Below, piece after piece: positions 60,295-64,000 of a DNA stretch of 64,000 nucleotides. A program made the translations under genes and the position numbers. Source of the DNA: Brevibacillus gelatini (lineage in GTDB: Bacteria; Bacillota; Bacilli; Brevibacillales; Brevibacillaceae); contig NZ_RHHS01000027.1 of assembly GCF_003710935.1 (NCBI RefSeq), positions 62,001 through 126,000 of the forward strand, given 5' to 3'. A model generated the notes under the pieces. That model did no database searches, had not been told where the DNA came from, and saw nothing but the letters and a program-made list of their open reading frames with translations. Each line of letters starts with the position of its first letter. The stretch's first letter is position 1.

Positions 60295-60813
60295 ATGGTA
60301 TACAACAGCTACTTTGACATTATCGGGCCGATCATGGTTGGCCCGTCCAGTTCGCATACGGCGGGGGTCGTGACGATTGGGAAGTTCGTCCACGACTTTC
60401 TTGGCGGCGGCATCGAGTCAGCCGAGATCGTGTTTTACGACTCCTTTTCGGAAACGCACAAGGGGCACGGGACAGACAAAGCGATCGTCGGCGGCCTGCT
60501 CGGGCTGGACACGGATGACAGCCGCATCCGCGTGGCGCTGGAGTTGGCGGCAAAAAGAGATGTTCGCCTCGCGTTCGAATGCCGGGGCGAGTGCCCGTAT
60601 TACGACCATCCCAACACGCTGCTGGTCCGGGCGAAAACAGCCCGCGATACGGCGGTCATCGGCGGCGTGTCGCTTGGCGGGGGCATCTCGAAAATTTTTT
60701 ACGTCAACGAGTTCGCCGTCGACATCCCGCTGAACGCGCCGTACGACCTGAATGAGCTGCGAAACAAGTTTTGGCAAAAAACACGCTGTGAAGCTGTGGC
60801 AGGAGGTGCATAA
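60295..60813 (+). CDS. sdaAB: L-serine dehydratase, iron-sulfur type, beta subunit
   Basis: The 172-residue subunit has the GPSSSHTAG motif (about 17-25) and SFSETHKGHGTDKAIVGGLLG of the ASB-type domain. The C-terminus carries VSLGGG and IFYVNEFAVD. With SdaAA it deaminates L-serine to pyruvate and ammonia using a 4Fe-4S cluster. Only the first part and a short tail are present; the ACT domain of some SdaAB proteins is absent or reduced. ATG 60295 follows AGGAGGGG. It is the first gene after the glycine riboswitch, and sdaAA follows at 1 bp. Confidence 0.9.
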   Translation: MVYNSYFDIIGPIMVGPSSSHTAGVVTIGKFVHDFLGGGIESAEIVFYDSFSETHKGHGTDKAIVGGLLGLDTDDSRIRVALELAAKRDVRLAFECRGECPYYDHPNTLLVRAKTARDTAVIGGVSLGGGISKIFYVNEFAVDIPLNAPYDLNELRNKFWQKTRCEAVAGGA

Positions 60814-60814
60814 G

Positions 60815-61687
60815 ATGGACTTTGCCTCCATGGAAGAGCTGTTGGCTCTTTGTGAAGCGACGAACAAAAGCATAGCGGAAGTGATGGTGGCCCGCGAGAG
60901 CTCAAAAAGCGGCCGGCCGGAGCAGGAGATTGTCGAAGGGATGAAGCAGCGGCTGGTCAGGATGAAAGAGGCGATTGACCAGGGGGTAGCGGATCGCACG
61001 CTGGCGCCAAGCGGCATATCTGGCGGGGATGCCTACAAACTGGAGCGCTATCTGGAAAAAGGCGAGCAACTCACGGGGCAGATTGTCGGGGACGCGATGA
61101 AGTTTGCCTTCGCCACCTCGGAAATGAACGCGCGAATGGGAATCATCGTTGCGACGCCGACAGCAGGCTCGGCAGGGATTTTGCCCGGCTGCCTGTTTTC
61201 GCTGCATGAAAATCAAAAGTATACGTTCGAGCATCTGGTGATGGCGCTGTTCACGGCGAGCGCCATCGGCTATGTGATCGCCAACCGCGCCTTTATCTCG
61301 GGAGCGGCAGGGGGATGCCAGGCGGAAGTCGGCTCGGCGACGGCCATGGCTGCTGCGGCCATCGTCGAGACAAAGCAGGGAACGCCGCGCCAGGCCGTGC
61401 ATGCTGCGGCCATCGCCTTGAAGTCCATGCTCGGCCTCGTCTGTGACCCGGTTGCCGGACTGGTAGAGGTTCCGTGCATCAAGCGCAATGTGCTCGGTTC
61501 CTCGCTCGCCTTTTCCGCCGCCGATATTGCCCTGGCCGGGATCGAGAGCCAGATTCCGTGCGATGAAGTGATCGGGGCGATGTACGAGATTGGGAAAAAA
61601 ATGCCGCGTGCTTACCGCGAAACCGCGCTGGGCGGGCTGGCCGTCACGCCGACAGGCTCAGCCGTCAAAGAGAGAATCATGAAATAA
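60815..61687 (+). CDS. sdaAA: L-serine dehydratase, iron-sulfur type, alpha subunit
   Basis: The 290-residue catalytic subunit contains [20 protein letters not shown] (about 109-128). Conserved cysteines for the 4Fe-4S cluster are in [24 protein letters not shown] and nearby, with GGLAVTPTG at the end. AGGAGGTG precedes ATG 60815; an in-frame start upstream (60752) lies inside sdaAB. It makes pyruvate from serine in the cytosol. It is followed by gcvH 22 bp later in the same riboswitch-controlled operon. Confidence 0.95.
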   Translation: MDFASMEELLALCEATNKSIAEVMVARESSKSGRPEQEIVEGMKQRLVRMKEAIDQGVADRTLAPSGISGGDAYKLERYLEKGEQLTGQIVGDAMKFAFATSEMNARMGIIVATPTAGSAGILPGCLFSLHENQKYTFEHLVMALFTASAIGYVIANRAFISGAAGGCQAEVGSATAMAAAAIVETKQGTPRQAVHAAAIALKSMLGLVCDPVAGLVEVPCIKRNVLGSSLAFSAADIALAGIESQIPCDEVIGAMYEIGKKMPRAYRETALGGLAVTPTGSAVKERIMK

Positions 61688-61709
61688 AACGATACGGAGG
61701 AGAGTAGAC

Positions 61710-62099
61710 ATGAGTAAAGTTGTAGAAAACTGGCTGTACAGCAAGGAGCACGAGTGGGTAGAGGTGCTCAGCGAGACGCGCGTGCGCGTAGGGATTACCG
61801 ATTTTGCCCAAAGTCAACTGGGGGACCTCGTGTTTGTCGAGCTTCCGCAGGTGGGTACCGAAGTGGTCGCTAATCAAACCATGGGCACGGTAGAGTCGGT
61901 CAAGGCCGTATCGGACCTGTTTTCGCCAGTCAGCGGCAAAGTCGTGGAAGTAAACAGCGAGCTGGAAGACAGCCCGGAGATCATCAACACGGATGCGTAC
62001 CAAAAAGGCTGGATGATTGTCGTGGAAATCAGCGACCCGAGTGAGCTGTCCGAACTGCTTACGGCCAAACAATACGCCGAATTTGCCTTGGAGGAATGA
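61710..62099 (+). CDS. gcvH: Glycine cleavage system H protein
   Basis: The 129-residue lipoyl carrier has [21 protein letters not shown] at the start and the lipoylated Lys in [10 protein letters not shown] (about 65), then [20 protein letters not shown]. It shuttles the aminomethyl group among the P, T and L proteins. No gcvT or gcvP is in this operon, so the other subunits must be elsewhere or GcvH also serves lipoyl relay to other enzymes. AGGAGAG precedes ATG. Typical length for the family. Confidence 0.97.
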   Translation: MSKVVENWLYSKEHEWVEVLSETRVRVGITDFAQSQLGDLVFVELPQVGTEVVANQTMGTVESVKAVSDLFSPVSGKVVEVNSELEDSPEIINTDAYQKGWMIVVEISDPSELSELLTAKQYAEFALEE

Positions 62100-62169
62100 G
62101 CGTAAATGCTCCCGACGGATTGGGCAGTCTATGGAAAAGGGAAAAGCATCCAGAACGGGAGGAACCTAT

Positions 62170-63045
62170 ATGAACCAAGAGCCTGCAAAAAACGAAAATC
62201 GGGCGATCCTGCTCATTTCGTGCCCGGAGCGGCTGGGGATCATCTCGGCCGTCTCCAACCTGTTATTCAGCTACAAAGCGAACATCGTGCAGTTCGACCA
62301 GCATACGACAGACCCGCGCGACGGCATGTTTTTCATGCGCATTTTGTTTGATCTGGAGACGCTGTCCGAATCGTTCGGACAACTTGAGCAGGACCTGGCG
62401 AAAATGGCCAAGGATTACCCGATGGACTGGCGGCTCAGCAAAGAAAGCCAGAAAAAGCGCATGGCGATTTTCGTCTCGAAAATGGACCACTGTCTCGTCG
62501 AATTGCTCTGGCGCGTCAAGTCGCAGGAAATCCGCGTGGATATACCCATGGTCATCAGCAATCATCCGGACGCAAAAGAGACGGTGGAAGCGTACGGAAT
62601 TCCTTTTTACCACATTCCGCTCACTACCCAGAGCAAGGAAGAGGCGGAGCGCAAGGCGCTGGAGCTGTTGCAGGGCAACGTCGACTTCATCGTCCTGGCC
62701 AGGTACATGCAAATTTTGTCCCCGCGCTTCATCGCGCATTACCCGAACCAGATTATCAACATCCATCATTCGTTTTTGCCCGCGTTCATCGGGGCCAATC
62801 CGTACAAACGCGCCTTCATGCGCGGCGTAAAGCTGATCGGGGCGACTGCCCACTACGTCACCAACGATCTGGACGAAGGGCCGATTATCGAGCAGGACGT
62901 CATTCGCGTCAACCATCGCTATACCGAGGAAGATTTGAAAGTGGCCGGCCGCCACGTCGAGCGCAACGTCCTGGCCCAGGCGATCTCCTGGCACGTCGAG
63001 GACAAAGTGATTGTGTACGGGAACAAGACGATTGTGTTTGCGTAG
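62170..63045 (+). CDS. purU: Formyltetrahydrofolate deformylase
   Basis: The 291-residue protein has an N-terminal ACT domain (about 10-85; CPERLGIISAVSNLLFSYKANI). The formyltransferase-fold catalytic domain carries LARYMQILSP, INIHHSFLPAFIGANPY (catalytic Asn and His, about 197-199) and THYVT-like AHYVTNDLDEGPIIEQD (Asp about 235). It hydrolyses 10-formyl-THF to formate and THF, relieving one-carbon overload. ATG 62170 has GGGAGG upstream; the open frame from 62017 runs through gcvH and is not used. It ends the riboswitch operon. Confidence 0.95.
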   Translation: MNQEPAKNENRAILLISCPERLGIISAVSNLLFSYKANIVQFDQHTTDPRDGMFFMRILFDLETLSESFGQLEQDLAKMAKDYPMDWRLSKESQKKRMAIFVSKMDHCLVELLWRVKSQEIRVDIPMVISNHPDAKETVEAYGIPFYHIPLTTQSKEEAERKALELLQGNVDFIVLARYMQILSPRFIAHYPNQIINIHHSFLPAFIGANPYKRAFMRGVKLIGATAHYVTNDLDEGPIIEQDVIRVNHRYTEEDLKVAGRHVERNVLAQAISWHVEDKVIVYGNKTIVFA

Positions 63046-63062
63046 CTTTCACACGCCGAAAG

Positions 63063-63110
63063 ACGCCAAAAAATCCACCTTGCATCGTCAGGTGGATTTT
63101 TTGGCGTTTT
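63063..63110. terminator. Long bidirectional terminator between purU and def
   Basis: An 18-bp perfect stem joins 63063-63080 and 63090-63107, with A-rich and T-rich sides suited to both convergent genes. Confidence 0.85.
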
Positions 63111-63125
63111 GCTCCTTCGTGCCGT

Positions 63126-63644
63126 TTACAATTGCTTTTTCGTCAACTGCCAAACGTCCATGAGATTCACTTTGCGCTTCGTCTGGTCGTTGTACAGCTT
63201 GTCCCCCTCGATCCGGTCCACGAACAGCACGCCGTTCAAATGGTCGATCTCATGCTGGATACAGCGGGCCAAAAAGCCTTCGCCCTCCAGCGTGAACGTT
63301 TCGCCCGCACGGTTTGCGCTCTGGATTTTCACGTACTGGGCGCGCTTCACAATGCCCGAGTACCCGGGAAAAGACAGGCATGCTTCCGGCCCGATCTGCT
63401 CCCCGTCCATCTCCAAAATTTCCGGGTTAACCAGTTCGATTAGCCCGTCTCCGCAATCCATGACGATCACGCGCTTCAAAAAGCCGACTTGCGGCGCGGC
63501 CAGCCCTGCCCGGCCTTCCTTGGCGTAGAGTGTCTCCGCCATATCGTCCAACAGCTTGCCCAGCCTGTCATTGAACTCGGTGACGGGCTTTGCCGTTTTG
63601 CGTAAAATCGGATCTCCAAAAGGGAGGATTGTTTTTACTGCCAT
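63126..63644 (-). CDS. def: Peptide deformylase
   Basis: The 172-residue metalloenzyme removes formyl from nascent proteins. The three motifs are present: GLAAPQVG (about 47-54), EACLSFPG (about 88-95, Ala replaces the usual Gly of EGCLS) and QHEIDHLNG (about 134-142, metal His residues and catalytic Glu). GGAGG lies 11 nt before ATG. It is convergent with purU. Bacillales often have two deformylases, so this may be one paralogue. Confidence 0.95.
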   Translation of the reverse strand: MAVKTILPFGDPILRKTAKPVTEFNDRLGKLLDDMAETLYAKEGRAGLAAPQVGFLKRVIVMDCGDGLIELVNPEILEMDGEQIGPEACLSFPGYSGIVKRAQYVKIQSANRAGETFTLEGEGFLARCIQHEIDHLNGVLFVDRIEGDKLYNDQTKRKVNLMDVWQLTKKQL

Positions 63645-63671
63645 CTGCTTTCTACCTCCAAAGTATGCAAA

Positions 63672-63914
63672 TTACGTCTCTTCCTTTCGTGAGGGTGGGG
63701 TATGCACCCACAGATCGTTCGGCGTGCATTCCAACGCCGTGCATAGCGCATCCAGCGTGTCGGCCTTCATTTGCTTCGGCTGGCCGTTGAGCAGCGCGCT
63801 GATCGACGGAGCCGAAATCTCATAGCCCGCCTTCTCCTTCAAGAGACGTGCGAGCGCCGCCCCGGACCAGATGCCTCTGTCAGCCATTACTTTCCGCAAC
63901 ATCCAGACAAGCAT
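63672..63914 (-). CDS. XRE/Cro-CI type helix-turn-helix regulator (80 aa)
   Basis: This small protein is essentially one HTH_3 domain: WSGAALARLLKEKAGYEISAPSISALLNG (HTH about 18-46) then MKADTLDALCTALECTPNDLW, the typical final helices. The C-terminal PPSRKEET is polar. It is probably a dimeric repressor. Its upstream region has two tandem operator-like repeats, suggesting autoregulation. It ends 27 bp before def on the same strand, so they may be cotranscribed. Confidence 0.85.
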   Translation of the reverse strand: MLVWMLRKVMADRGIWSGAALARLLKEKAGYEISAPSISALLNGQPKQMKADTLDALCTALECTPNDLWVHTPPSRKEET

Positions 63915-63955
63915 GCCTTCCCGTTCCCCCTCTCCTTTTGCCAGTCGGCAAGAAA

Positions 63956-63993
63956 ATTAGGCATTACCTAATATTTTTAGCTAATACCTAATA
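63956..63993. promoter_or_regulatory. Tandem operator-like repeats upstream of the XRE gene
   Basis: ATTAGG-N5-CCTAAT (63956-63972) is a palindrome. A related TTAGCTAATACCTAATA begins at 63977, exactly 20 bp after TTAGGCATTACCTAATA (63957), i.e. two helical turns on the same DNA face. Confidence 0.55.
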
Positions 63994-64000
63994 TAGCGGA

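Overview
The window looks like chromosome of a Brevibacillus-type member of the Bacillales (family Paenibacillaceae). GC is moderately high. Ribosome binding sites are strong AGGAGG types, with frequent TTG and GTG starts. The core gene order polA-mutM-coaE-gapB-nrdR-dnaB-dnaI is the one known from Bacillus subtilis. T-box, glycine riboswitch and CIRCE control elements are present. The genus is inferred from protein style and synteny, not from a search.

Layout. 1-5 kb: end of a VanW-domain protein, then a MarR-controlled efflux operon with two membrane-fusion proteins and one DHA2-type MFS pump. 5-8 kb: DMT permease, cell-wall amidase and a YibQ-type deacetylase. 7.9-18.3 kb: DNA repair and replication core (polA, mutM, coaE, lytic transglycosylase, gapB, HD-GYP protein, nrdR, dnaB, dnaI). 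18-22 kb: YdcF protein, a secreted protein of ten Ig-like repeats and tRNA-Ala(GGC). 22-30.4 kb: an accessory, partly AT-rich zone with gene relics (IS3 orfA, DUF4180, FecCD permease C-terminus), a tandem DUF3139 duplication, T-box-controlled tyrS and a Fur-type siderophore-binding lipoprotein. 30.5-42 kb: an SLH-like/TraB protein, then a divergent AraC regulator facing a five-gene transport operon (ECF S, T and double ATPase plus two exporter-type ABC half transporters), followed by two alpha/beta hydrolases. 42-51 kb: truncated MerR, htpG with promoter and CIRCE, DUF5701 protein, a double-HTH MerR protein and a signalling cluster (hybrid kinase, OmpR-type regulator, EAL phosphodiesterase). 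51-54.5 kb: IS200-type element, amino-acid permease, an aldehyde dehydrogenase relic and a possible small secreted peptide. 54.5-59.7 kb: manganese-type ABC importer with MntR-like boxes, yeeI and a second siderophore-binding lipoprotein. 59.9-63 kb: tandem glycine riboswitch controlling sdaAB-sdaAA-gcvH-purU. 63-64 kb: def and an XRE regulator with tandem operators.

How genes work together. The most system-like block is 31988-41888. A YbtA-like AraC regulator, an MptD-type ECF importer and an IrtAB/YbtPQ-like exporter-fold pair overlap head to tail, and are followed by hydrolases, one of them a putative-esterase-fold protein. I read this as an uptake-and-processing module, probably for a metallophore or siderophore, with no biosynthesis genes in the window. 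The glycine operon reads as an overflow route: glycine is cleaved to one-carbon units and serine, serine is deaminated to pyruvate, and excess formyl-THF is hydrolysed by PurU.

Limits: all calls are by eye from translated sequence and motifs. No alignment or database search was run. Residue positions are approximate.
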